Position numbers and translations under genes: made by a program. A stretch of 42,544 nucleotides of DNA, taken from the NCBI GenBank assembly GCA_001779205.1, contig MFJM01000012.1, positions 7,294-49,837 of the forward strand, read 5' to 3'. The DNA comes from Candidatus Gottesmanbacteria bacterium RIFCSPHIGHO2_02_FULL_39_14 (lineage in GTDB: Bacteria > Patescibacteriota > Microgenomatia > 2-02-FULL-39-11). The number at the start of each line of letters is the position of its first letter. Position 1 is the first letter of the stretch. Positions 6,391 through 13,901 of the stretch are shown piece after piece. The notes beneath the pieces are model-generated. The model was not told where the DNA came from. It did not search any database and saw only the letters and a list, made by a program, of their open reading frames with translations.

Positions 6391-6587
6391 AATACGATCC
6401 AAAGACAGATATACTTCATATTGCTTTTGGTAAAGCAAAGGAATCAGTTTCAGTCGAACAAGAACCAGAAGTATTTGTCCGTCTTGATCCCAAATCCAAA
6501 GAAATCGTCGGATTGACAGTACTTGGTTTTAAAAACAGTTTTCTTTCCAAAAAACAGGATATCACACTAATTCCCTCTTTTTCTTAA
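6366..6587 (+). CDS. DUF2283 family protein, likely antitoxin
   Basis: 73 residues with the DUF2283 signature: LKYDPKTDILHIAFGKAKES near the start, then EPEVFVRLDPKSKEIVGLTV and a terminal ITLIPSFS-like strand. DUF2283 proteins are small beta-rich proteins commonly encoded next to putative toxins. The start overlaps the 3' end of the toxin-like gene by 25 nt, a coupling that would keep the two products balanced. The order here is toxin first, the reverse of the RHH/RelE pair at 2486. Confidence 0.75.
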   Translation: MGKKNFNLKYDPKTDILHIAFGKAKESVSVEQEPEVFVRLDPKSKEIVGLTVLGFKNSFLSKKQDITLIPSFS

Positions 6588-6589
6588 TT

Positions 6590-6724
6590 ATGAATTTTAA
6601 AAGAAAACGCCCTAAAGAGAGAAGAGCGGGTTGCCTTTTATGCAAACCCTGGAAATTTATGGGTAATAGAAAAAACGCAAAGAAAATCCAAGATTTAAGA
6701 ACCCTCTCTTTCGTTCTTCAGTAA
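6590..6724 (+). CDS. 44-residue basic protein with a GCLLCKPWK motif
   Basis: A very short gene beginning 2 nt after the DUF2283 stop. It encodes MNFKRKRPKERRAGCLLCKP, then WKFMGNRKNAKKIQDLRTLS and FVLQ. The CxxC-KPWK core within an Arg/Lys-rich context resembles short conserved proteins with a G-C-x-x-C-K-P-W-K motif that I recall from diverse bacteria. One CxxC could bind metal as a dimer or be redox active. Tight placement suggests it is part of the toxin-DUF2283 operon. Function unknown. Confidence 0.6.
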   Translation: MNFKRKRPKERRAGCLLCKPWKFMGNRKNAKKIQDLRTLSFVLQ

Positions 6725-6839
6725 TATTTGTATTCTGTTTTGATTGTTTTGCTAAATATTAGAAACCTCTTCGGAAAAAATTTTCTTTTAAAGAAAAAAT
6801 CTTCTAATTAATATTAAATTTTCAAAGAGCCAGTTTTCT

Positions 6840-7574
6840 TCAAACTAAGAACCAGAAATAGGATTTGTTGCTGTCAAAAGGTAAATAGGGATGCGTAACT
6901 AGGATTAACGCCTTATCTTTCAATTTAGATATGTCGTAATCTTCGCCTTCCCAGCTCATGTATGAATAGTTTTCCAGACTGTCTATTTTCCAGGATGACG
7001 GTAAATCTATCTTTCCCTTATAAATAAAATGGGAAATCAAACCCATAATTTTTAAAATACCGTATTTAGTCTTGGCAATAAGAGTATGATTTTTAACATT
7101 TTTATAACTTCTTATTTTTTTGATACCCCTTTCTCTGGCAATTTTTTCAACGATTTCAGCTATAGGAGACAGAGCATGGACATGTTCGTGAGAGTCAAGA
7201 ATCGTTACTTTTATTCCGTTATCTTCGAGATGCGTGATTTGTTTATTAATTTCTCTTTCGATATGATTTTCGTCAATCATTTTTAAAACCAGTTTTAAGA
7301 AAAATTTGGGCAAACCTAAAAGATTATTTTTCCTATCTACCAAACTAGGTATGTATTTATTGTTATAAAGACTTTTGCCTTCTATGAGATTAATATGGAG
7401 GCCTATCTTTACATTATTTGAAGAATTAACCATTTTGACCAATCTCTTTAGATTTTTACGTTCAACCATATTGGAAATTACGGAAACGCTCTTCAGATTA
7501 CCCTTAGCAATAAGCTGGATAATTTTATTATCCGTATAGTTTTTATACCCAAAATCGTCACTATGTATAATCAT
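6840..7574 (-). CDS. ChbG/HpnK (YdjC-like) carbohydrate deacetylase
   Basis: 244 residues. It shows the metal-binding HSDDFG at the start, GLHINL, LDSHEHVHALSP and the late VTHPYLPFD, the ordered motifs of the YdjC/ChbG family of zinc or magnesium-dependent deacetylases that act on N-acetylated sugars or sugar-lipids. All metal and catalytic residues I expect (DD, H, HxH) are present, so it should be active. It has no signal peptide and would act in the cytoplasm. The gene stands alone and converges with the toxin-like operon ending at 6724. The substrate may be a glycolipid; this is inference. Confidence 0.85.
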   Translation of the reverse strand: MIIHSDDFGYKNYTDNKIIQLIAKGNLKSVSVISNMVERKNLKRLVKMVNSSNNVKIGLHINLIEGKSLYNNKYIPSLVDRKNNLLGLPKFFLKLVLKMIDENHIEREINKQITHLEDNGIKVTILDSHEHVHALSPIAEIVEKIARERGIKKIRSYKNVKNHTLIAKTKYGILKIMGLISHFIYKGKIDLPSSWKIDSLENYSYMSWEGEDYDISKLKDKALILVTHPYLPFDSNKSYFWFLV

Positions 7575-7588
7575 AAAAATACCGTTTA

Positions 7589-7658
7589 TCCGCCTAAGCT
7601 TACTTTGAGCCTTTTCACTACTATTCGTAGACGGCTCAAAGAGCGCTTGAGCGGCGGA
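7589..7658. repeat. intergenic palindromic repeat, copy A
   Basis: Bounded by TCCGCC (7589-7594) and GGCGGA (7653-7658), with TTGAGCC/GGCTCAA inside. Its core, cttactttgagccttttcac followed by tattcgtagacggctcaaag and agcg, is closely related to 15475-15522, so a small palindromic repeat family is dispersed between genes. Confidence 0.55.
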
Positions 7659-7660
7659 TT

Positions 7661-7766
7661 ATGTAAGAGTAAAGCTCATAAATTCGCTAACTCTTACATA
7701 AAAAATCCCCTTTATCTCGGGCAAAAAGAGTCAAGAGGAAAAATTGTTTCCTGGCTCTTTTTGCCA
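7661..7766. terminator. two strong inverted repeats between genes
   Basis: ATGTAAGAGT (7661-7670) pairs with ACTCTTACAT (7690-7699), followed on the plus strand by an A-run. GGCAAAAAGAG (7720-7730) pairs with CTCTTTTTGCC (7756-7766), with AGGAAA/TTTCCT inside. The second hairpin lies 10 nt past the stop of the DUF11 gene on the minus strand and probably ends its transcription, although a clean T-run is missing. Confidence 0.45.
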
Positions 7767-7776
7767 GGGATTATTT

Positions 7777-8523
7777 TTAACCTTTATAAGATATGCGTCG
7801 AATTATTAGACCGCCTATTAAAGATGAAGTTATAGATAATGAAGTAATTAACCATAGACTGGGACCAGCACTGGGCACTTGTGGAATTTCAATCTTTTTT
7901 TCAATACAAAATTGACTTTCATCACGATCAGAGCGATCCGGAGCATTAGCTTCTACTACATTAACCGGACAAATAACTTCCTTGTCTTCAGGTAATATTG
8001 ACTCATGAGAGACTCTAGCTTTGATTTCAAAAAGTTCTGAATTGCCACCATCAAGGTTTTTTACTGTCCAAGAAAGTTGACGATTATCGGCATCATAGGT
8101 TCCCGGACCAGACATAAAATCAAGAAAATCAGGTAAAGAATCAACGACTGCAATATTTTCAAGAGTTTCCTCACCGGGATTTTGAACTCTGACTTGGAAG
8201 GTAATGATTTGAAGCGGTCTATAACGAGGGTCTGTTGGTCCAAGATGATCTACAAATATACCGGATGCAGGATTCTTTACCATTTTTTCCAAGAGAATAT
8301 CACCTTCTCTAGGAGAAATAACCCCACCGCCGTAAACCGGTTCTCCGCCGTAAACTGGAACTCCTCCTTTGGTTTGTTCCTCTAATTCTTCTTTGGGAGT
8401 CGGAGTCGGAGTCGGTTTTTCGTCTCCGGCAGCATAGGATTGAGATGTTAAAGATAATGATAAACTTACTGATATTAGAGTTAGGACCAAAAAAAAGACT
8501 GCCCGGTCAAGCAAATTTTTCAT
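7777..8523 (-). CDS. secreted DUF11-domain surface protein with C-terminal anchor
   Basis: 248 residues. A signal peptide (about residues 1-32, ending SYAAG) precedes a Pro/Thr linker (KPTPTPTPKEE), a Gly/Tyr patch (VPVYGGEPVYGGG) and a DUF11-like beta sandwich (about residues 95-205, with FQVRVQNPGEETLENIAVVD). The C-terminus has VPSAGP, a hydrophobic helix and a basic tail (RRISYKG), which looks like a variant of the LPxTG or archaeosortase-type sorting signal. The protein would be displayed outside the membrane. It has its own near-perfect promoter. Role probably structural or adhesive. Confidence 0.75.
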   Translation of the reverse strand: MKNLLDRAVFFLVLTLISVSLSLSLTSQSYAAGDEKPTPTPTPKEELEEQTKGGVPVYGGEPVYGGGVISPREGDILLEKMVKNPASGIFVDHLGPTDPRYRPLQIITFQVRVQNPGEETLENIAVVDSLPDFLDFMSGPGTYDADNRQLSWTVKNLDGGNSELFEIKARVSHESILPEDKEVICPVNVVEANAPDRSDRDESQFCIEKKIEIPQVPSAGPSLWLITSLSITSSLIGGLIIRRISYKG

Positions 8524-8563
8524 AATTGAATAAATTTTTGGGCAGTTATTAAGGTTGCGGTGG

Positions 8564-8592
8564 ATTATAACAGACTAAATATATGGTGTCAA
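8564..8592 (-). promoter_or_regulatory. consensus sigma70 promoter of the DUF11 gene
   Basis: Minus strand: TTGACA (8592-8587), 17-nt spacer, TATAAT (8569-8564). Both hexamers match consensus exactly. The gene start at 8523 lies about 40 nt downstream, so strong constitutive expression is expected. Confidence 0.85.
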
Positions 8593-8615
8593 GTACTATA
8601 GGTTAGGAGGCGGAT

Positions 8616-9443
8616 TTAGAGTGCTTTTAACTCGGTTAGCAATTTTTGCCGATCTTCCGGGGTGAGTTTTAACAAATCGATATACATCTGGTTATCCAAA
8701 AGATCACGGCAGAGAACGATATTATTTTCCAGCAATATTTTCTTATGATTATAGGTTAAGTTGATTAGACAGGTAACCGGAAAAAGCTTTTCGATTTCAA
8801 TTAAATCCTGGAGATTACCCTTTTCCGGATAACCCCAACTGATAATTTTCATACCCATACATTGGGCGTAGACGATAGCCTCCTGGGAGGCTTTGGTATT
8901 GGTAACCAACCAGACTTCATTAAACCTGGTAGCATTAGAACGGCCTATCCACCCGGCAGTAAGATCCTGATAACGGGCAAAAACGTAAAGAGCGACTTTG
9001 ACGTCAGTGCGGTTACCGATATTATTGTGGAATTTACATTCAATCATAATTTTCTGATTATTTTTTTGAGCAACAACATCTATTTCGTGAGCAATGCATA
9101 AACCGTAAATTACGACATCGGTATCCACTTTATAATCCTGTTTTTGAAGAATACTGGCTATGAATTTCTCAAAAGGAAAACCGGTCGGACCTAAATCAAT
9201 GATGGCTTGTTTGAGCCTATATCTGGCTTGAGAGTGGGGTGAGGGCGACTGACCAAGGTATTCAAGTATATGCTTATATATTTCCGAGGTATGAATTTCC
9301 GGATAAAGAATGTTTTTTACGTGGGAGAGAGCGGCATCATGAAGTTCGAGAGGTACACCGGCTCTTTTTATCGAATTTCTTAATTTTTCCTCGCTGAAAG
9401 CCTCTTTTTCACCGGTGGCTTTAATGACGGTAATAGTATCCAT
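8616..9443 (-). CDS. ATP-cone domain fused to an Mrr-like restriction nuclease
   Basis: 275 residues. Residues about 3-88 form an ATP-cone (TVIKATGEKEAFSEEKLRNS ... SQARYRLKQAI), the nucleotide-sensing module otherwise known from ribonucleotide reductase and NrdR. Residues about 90-215 look like a PD-(D/E)XK Mrr_cat domain (FEKFIASILQKQDYKV, HEIDVVAQ, IMIECKFH) with the Asp, Glu and Lys in place. The C-terminal 50 residues are helical, ending EDRQKLLTELKAL. The nuclease may act on foreign DNA under control of the ATP/dATP state. It follows the hydrolase gene by 3 nt. Domain calls are good; target unknown. Confidence 0.75.
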   Translation of the reverse strand: MDTITVIKATGEKEAFSEEKLRNSIKRAGVPLELHDAALSHVKNILYPEIHTSEIYKHILEYLGQSPSPHSQARYRLKQAIIDLGPTGFPFEKFIASILQKQDYKVDTDVVIYGLCIAHEIDVVAQKNNQKIMIECKFHNNIGNRTDVKVALYVFARYQDLTAGWIGRSNATRFNEVWLVTNTKASQEAIVYAQCMGMKIISWGYPEKGNLQDLIEIEKLFPVTCLINLTYNHKKILLENNIVLCRDLLDNQMYIDLLKLTPEDRQKLLTELKAL

Positions 9444-9446
9444 AAT

Positions 9447-10058
9447 TTATATTCTGGTTTTATATAACTCCAATACCAATGGAAAATTAGTAAATCCAGC
9501 TTCAATATTTAAATGTTTTCCTCCTTTTATGACTATTGTAGAACTGTCAAGCTTTTGGGCAAATTCCAGAGAATATTTCTTGTCGACATAAGGATCATTA
9601 TCCGAATAGAGAACGTAAGATAAGGGGATCTGCTTTTTTAACAAATCAAAGTCGAAATCACTTTTATAAAAAGAGGTGTTGACATGGTCAAACTGCCAGA
9701 GATCCCGCCTATTTAGAGCTGTCATAAAAGGAATAACAAAAATGGCGCAATCCAATTTAAGTTTATATTTAGCTACTAGATGAAGAATAAAAACAGGACC
9801 AAGCGAATGGCCGATAAAAACAAGCTTGTTATTATTTTTTATCTCCTGGTAAATAGGCTCAAATTTTTTCAGCCAATTTGTCAAAATCTGATTTTTAGGC
9901 GGAATTTGAGGACCATTTTTGGATATTGTTTCCCAATTATCCACCGGAAATTGCGGAGCCAGTACTTTCTGACCTAAAGATTCCAAATTTTCTTTTAACT
10001 GAGGAAACCAGTTTTCTTCGGGACTTCCGAAGGCTCCATGAAAGATAACGAAAGTCAT
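9447..10058 (-). CDS. RBBP9/YdeN-type serine hydrolase
   Basis: 203 residues with a small alpha/beta hydrolase fold. It has FHGAFGSPEENWFPQL near the start, the nucleophile elbow FIGHSLG, an acidic YSDNDPYV and the catalytic His in GGKHLN. That is the complete Ser-Asp-His set of the RBBP9/YdeN (DUF1749-like) group. Cytoplasmic, with no signal. First gene of a two-gene unit with the ATP-cone nuclease. The natural ester or peptide substrate of this family is mostly unknown. Confidence 0.8.
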   Translation of the reverse strand: MTFVIFHGAFGSPEENWFPQLKENLESLGQKVLAPQFPVDNWETISKNGPQIPPKNQILTNWLKKFEPIYQEIKNNNKLVFIGHSLGPVFILHLVAKYKLKLDCAIFVIPFMTALNRRDLWQFDHVNTSFYKSDFDFDLLKKQIPLSYVLYSDNDPYVDKKYSLEFAQKLDSSTIVIKGGKHLNIEAGFTNFPLVLELYKTRI

Positions 10059-10113
10059 AGGTCGAATAAAATGATTATGACATACAAAGATAAAATATGG
10101 TAGGATAGCCTTG

Positions 10114-10860
10114 ATGTTGGGCTATATCATAATATTTACCATCATCGGCAGTATTTTGTCTTTAATCGGAGGTGTTTTACTTCTTTTTAAAAAACATTTG
10201 TCGGAAACTCTGGTTCTTGATCTGACGAGTTTTGCCGCGGGGGTACTATTGGCAACAGCATTTATAGATCTCTTTCCTGAGGCTATAAGTGGGACGGAAA
10301 ACCATGCCAAAATATTTGTCTATGCACTATCAGGTATGATTGTTTTTTTTACCCTGGAAAGATTTTTCCTGTGGTTTCATCATCACCATGAGACCACAAA
10401 AGAAATAAGGCCTTCTGTTTTATTAATTACCATAGGTGACAGCATCCATAATTTCATAGACGGGGTGGCGATTACTTCTTCTTTTTTAGTCAGTTTCCCT
10501 CTTGGTGTGACGACAGCCCTGGCGGTAGCTGCTCACGAAATACCGCAGGAAATTGCCGACTTTTCCGTCCTGTTAAGCCAAAAAGTATCAAAGTTTAAAA
10601 CCCTGGCATTCAACGGTCTGTCTGCTCTCACTTCACTTTTGGGGGCAATTATTACCTATTACCTTGCGGAGCGGATAACTGTTCTTCTACCCTATATTAT
10701 TTCTTTTACAGCCGGTATGTTTATCTATATAGCAGCCAGCGATCTTATACCGGAACTTCACCGGTCCAGTATCAAAAAAACCAATGCCTGGCATCAGACG
10801 GCAACTCTTCTATTTGGAATTTTCCTGGTATCTATCATAAAATCTCTAATTAATGAATGA
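10114..10860 (+). CDS. ZIP-family divalent metal transporter
   Basis: 248 residues and about eight membrane helices. The two metal-binding helices are clear: GDSIHNFIDGVAI (TM4) and AAHEIPQEIADF (TM5). A His-rich loop (FHHHHE) lies before them, as expected for ZIP proteins that move Zn, Fe or Mn into the cytoplasm. I use the ATG at 10114 rather than an in-frame TTG at 10111. A -10-like TAAAAT at 10091-10096 suggests a short leader. Its last 8 nt overlap the PLP gene, so the two are co-translated. Confidence 0.88.
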   Translation: MLGYIIIFTIIGSILSLIGGVLLLFKKHLSETLVLDLTSFAAGVLLATAFIDLFPEAISGTENHAKIFVYALSGMIVFFTLERFFLWFHHHHETTKEIRPSVLLITIGDSIHNFIDGVAITSSFLVSFPLGVTTALAVAAHEIPQEIADFSVLLSQKVSKFKTLAFNGLSALTSLLGAIITYYLAERITVLLPYIISFTAGMFIYIAASDLIPELHRSSIKKTNAWHQTATLLFGIFLVSIIKSLINE

Positions 10861-12346
10861 GCAGGATATTGCACAACAGGATTTAGCAGATGATTTTGAA
10901 GAACTGATCTATCTTCTTGACAATAACTTAGGAAACCTCCATAGATTTTACTCCGATATAAAAAAAGTCAGGAAATATATTATCGGGGAAAGTTATAAAT
11001 TAATTATCAATAATCTGGAGAGGAGTATTTATAAAAATACAGCTTATAAAAATGGAATAATTAAGATAAAACGGCAAATTGGAGCTGAAAATAATGAAAA
11101 AATACGGGCGGAAAAACACCAATATCAGGATTTGGTAAGAATAATAACCAAATTGAGCGCTGCCCTGATCACGGCAACTGATTGGCAATCACCCTCTTTT
11201 GACTTTTCTCTGGCACCTGCCGCCGGAAGACAGACCGGCAAAATCAGCGGTACAGTCAATGATTATAAACGTGACGTCCACCTGGATGAAAAGTATTATG
11301 AAGAGGCTTATGTGCGCGAATATATAGATGCCAAATACAAATTTTTCCTGAAAGCGTATCTGACCAATAGCGGACAGGCGGCCTTCCAGACCATCTTAAC
11401 CTATTTATCTTCCGAAAATAAGATTGCCGGAAAAGTAATGGTCGGACGATCTTCTTATTTCCAATATAAACAAATATTAAAAGGGACATTCGGCTGGAAG
11501 ACTATTTTGATTCCGGAAATGAACAATAAAGTGATCATGGAAAGAATAAGAAAGGAAAAACCGGGAGTCATATTTATTGATTCATTAACCAACAGTGCTG
11601 AAATAGCCGTGCCTGACTTAAATTCAATATTAGACTATATTTACAGAACGGCGGAAAAAGATATTTATATTATTATCGACAATACTTGTCTGGCAGTTTC
11701 TTGCCAGCCATTTTTGCTACGCAAGACAAATAAGAAAGTGCATCTGATAACATTTGAGAGTCTTAATAAATATTACCAGTTCGGTCTTGATCTGGTGACA
11801 GCCGGAGTAATCATCTGTGATAACAGGGAGGCGGGAGGCATATTTGAATACAGGAAACATGCGGGGACAAATATCAGCGATACTTCTGTTTATGCACTGT
11901 CAAAGCCTAACAGGAAATTATTGAAAAAGAGGCTAAACAGGCATCAGAGGAATGCCCGGGAATTAGCTAAGTATTTATCGGAGACGGACAGGCAGGGTGA
12001 CAAAATTGAAAAAATAATTTATCCCGGACTTGACAACCATCCGGCCTATGATTGGAGTAAAGAGCTGGAATTTAAAGGCAGCTTTTTAAATATCAAATTT
12101 AAAGAGCAATACGACAACCCAAAATATATGAAGAAACTGATGGATTTGGTCATCAAAACCGGCCGTCAAAAAGAAGTTAACATTATCGGAGGGACGAGTT
12201 TCGGCCTGAATACCACCCGCATATACCTGACTTCTTTGTGGACAAAATTCGGCAAACCCTTTTTAAGGGTTTCTCTAGGAACGGAAGATTATCTGACACT
12301 TACGAAAATCAAGGCTGTTTTTGGGAAAGTAATTGAGAAATTCTAA
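10853..12346 (+). CDS. divergent PLP-dependent protein of the Cys/Met metabolism family
   Basis: 497 residues. The first 140 or so are a helical extension of unknown role. The rest follows cystathionine gamma-synthase-like fold type I enzymes: NSGQAAFQTIL near the cofactor-phosphate site, VIFIDSLTNSAEIAVPDL, IIIDNTC (the Asp that contacts the pyridine nitrogen), FESLNKYYQFG with the likely Schiff-base Lys at about 306, and the end GGTSFGLNTTRIYL ... FLRVSLGTED. It may cleave or join a sulfur-containing amino acid, but active-site residues are diverged and the substrate is open. Translationally coupled to the ZIP gene. Its 3' end is duplicated at 13722. Confidence 0.7.
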   Translation: MNEQDIAQQDLADDFEELIYLLDNNLGNLHRFYSDIKKVRKYIIGESYKLIINNLERSIYKNTAYKNGIIKIKRQIGAENNEKIRAEKHQYQDLVRIITKLSAALITATDWQSPSFDFSLAPAAGRQTGKISGTVNDYKRDVHLDEKYYEEAYVREYIDAKYKFFLKAYLTNSGQAAFQTILTYLSSENKIAGKVMVGRSSYFQYKQILKGTFGWKTILIPEMNNKVIMERIRKEKPGVIFIDSLTNSAEIAVPDLNSILDYIYRTAEKDIYIIIDNTCLAVSCQPFLLRKTNKKVHLITFESLNKYYQFGLDLVTAGVIICDNREAGGIFEYRKHAGTNISDTSVYALSKPNRKLLKKRLNRHQRNARELAKYLSETDRQGDKIEKIIYPGLDNHPAYDWSKELEFKGSFLNIKFKEQYDNPKYMKKLMDLVIKTGRQKEVNIIGGTSFGLNTTRIYLTSLWTKFGKPFLRVSLGTEDYLTLTKIKAVFGKVIEKF

Positions 12347-12360
12347 TAGGTATTTCATTA
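12283..12360 (+). repeat. direct repeat, left copy (3' end of PLP gene)
   Basis: Begins ggaagattatctgacactta, includes cgaaaatcaaggctgttttt and the PLP stop, and ends near ttcatta. A close copy lies at 13722-13798. The DUF4143 ATPase gene lies exactly between the two copies, its stop codon being next to the left one. Confidence 0.75.
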
Positions 12361-12363
12361 GAA

Positions 12364-13545
12364 CTAAAATACTACCGGTGATAAAAATCCTTGTTTTTCT
12401 TGAAATCTCTTTGAGACTACAGAAGATTGAGATATCCCAAGCTCAGATGATAATACTAAAAGCCTGGAGAGATCTTGTTGAGTTCCGGTTAACTTTATCT
12501 CAAACGCCGTATCCCTATCTAAAATTGCATCAACTTCGGCAGTATTACGTTTGTTATAAAAACTCACCTTACCATAACTAGATAATTGATTAATAACAGC
12601 ATTTTCAAATATTTGCGCTTCACTTACTTTTCCAATCAAATTTAAAAGCCCTGTATCGGCAAAATAAACTTTTTTCCCTCCAGCTACAGCTCGATCAATA
12701 CTTTTACTAAACCTTGGCAGAAGTCTGATAAAAAATGTTCCTTGTAAGAATTCAAGAAACCTATAGACTTTTACTCTATCTATACCAAGTTCACTTGACA
12801 GGCGCGTTACATCAAGCATTGACCCAACGCGAGGTACTAAAAGCAAAATCATATCGCGAAGTTCGCGAATATCTGAGTAGTCAGATAATATCTTAATATC
12901 TTTCTCAAAAAAAGAGGCAAAGATATTTTTTAAAACCATTATTTTAGTATCCTTATCTTCTGTAGTTATTACCTCAGGAAAACCACCATACGTTAGAAAA
13001 TCCTCATACTCAGCAATACGCGCTTTATGAGTAAAAGTATTATTTTTCTTATAGGCATCTTGAAAAGTAAAGTTCTGAACTTCTTTCAATGAAACCACAT
13101 CCTTAAAATAAAGATATTCTTGGAAACTCAAAGGAGGAAGTTCATATAAGAATTTACGACCGGATAATGATTCAGGAAATAGATTTTTGAGATAAAAATT
13201 GGAAGACCCTGTTAAATAAAATTTAACACTATGATGGTCAATAAGATATTTAATGACTTTAGTAATTTCAGGGAAATTTTGAATTTCGTCAATAAATACT
13301 GACAATCTCCCCAATTTTTTCCCCATATCGATGAGTCTTTTATAGATTACCTTGTAATCTTCATCTTCGAAGACTTTTTGATCGAGCGGATTGTCGAAAT
13401 CAAACCACAGTTTTGGCTCTTTTATTTCCTCATAAACCTGACGCATAAGTGTCGTTTTTCCAACCTGCCTCATTCCAGTAATAAGCAATGAGTTTTTGTG
13501 ATTGAGATATTTTACTAATTCGTTATACAAAAGCCTCTTTTTCAT
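12364..13545 (-). CDS. AAA_14/DUF4143 ATP-binding protein
   Basis: 393 residues. The N-terminal ATPase shows Walker A ITGMRQVGKTTLMRQ and Walker B LSVFIDEIQNFPE, then LTGSSNFYLKN and PESLSGRKFLYELPPLSF. The C-terminal DUF4143 part has RDMILLLVPRVGSMLD, a helix-turn-helix-like SELGIDRVKVYRFLEFL and YFADTGLLNLI, ending in a PD-(D/E)XK-like EVDAILD ... AFEIKLTG. This family is abundant in CPR and archaea, often as mobile or solitary genes, and its function is unclear. The gene is opposite in strand to the PLP gene and sits between direct repeats, consistent with insertion. Confidence 0.85.
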   Translation of the reverse strand: MKKRLLYNELVKYLNHKNSLLITGMRQVGKTTLMRQVYEEIKEPKLWFDFDNPLDQKVFEDEDYKVIYKRLIDMGKKLGRLSVFIDEIQNFPEITKVIKYLIDHHSVKFYLTGSSNFYLKNLFPESLSGRKFLYELPPLSFQEYLYFKDVVSLKEVQNFTFQDAYKKNNTFTHKARIAEYEDFLTYGGFPEVITTEDKDTKIMVLKNIFASFFEKDIKILSDYSDIRELRDMILLLVPRVGSMLDVTRLSSELGIDRVKVYRFLEFLQGTFFIRLLPRFSKSIDRAVAGGKKVYFADTGLLNLIGKVSEAQIFENAVINQLSSYGKVSFYNKRNTAEVDAILDRDTAFEIKLTGTQQDLSRLLVLSSELGISQSSVVSKRFQEKQGFLSPVVF

Positions 13546-13646
13546 AGTGTAAATATATTATTACAAATTTGCGTAAATTTGTAAATACTACTCTACAACT
13601 AGAAATGAACGGGTGTGAAATTGTAACACTCAATAGCCTTATTGAA

Positions 13647-13785
13647 GGAAAAGGTACCAGTTCTTCTCTAATTGATGTTGTTACAAGTATTGCGAAAAAA
13701 AATATCAGAATTTCTCAGGTAGGAAGATTATCTGACGCTTACGAAAATCAAGGCTGTTTTTGCTGAAGTGATTAAGAGATTCTAA
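13647..13785 (+). pseudogene. 3' remnant of a PLP-gene copy, frameshifted
   Basis: The end of this stretch reads LTLTKIKAVFAEVIKRF and a stop at 13783-13785, nearly identical to the end of the intact PLP gene (LTLTKIKAVFGKVIEKF). Upstream, in a frame offset by an indel, GKGTSSSLIDVVTSIAKKNI followed by RIS matches the layout of the intact GGTSFGL ... LRVS. It lacks a start and the whole catalytic part. It is a degraded partial copy, left on the far side of the DUF4143 insertion. Confidence 0.6.
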
Positions 13786-13793
13786 CAGGCGTT

Positions 13794-13816
13794 CATTACC
13801 CGTAGTCGGGGTAATG
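13794..13816. terminator. perfect 8-bp hairpin after the PLP remnant
   Basis: CATTACCC (13794-13801), loop gtagtcg, GGGTAATG (13809-13816), followed by acatttt. The right arm plus its tail, tcggggtaatgacatttt, recurs at about 15427-15444, so this may also be part of a short repeat. The rest of 13817-13901 shows nothing recognisable. Confidence 0.4.
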
Positions 13817-13901
13817 ACATTTTCTGAACTGTCATCCGAATAGGGAACCACATAAAACCAATCTTTTGTCTATTGTTATAGTTAGATATTAATTTGTAGC
13901 T

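Noticed and set aside
7563-7835. A 90-residue plus-strand frame between the deacetylase and DUF11 genes.
   Set aside because: It runs through three inverted repeats and into the 3' end of the DUF11 gene, with no protein-like pattern.
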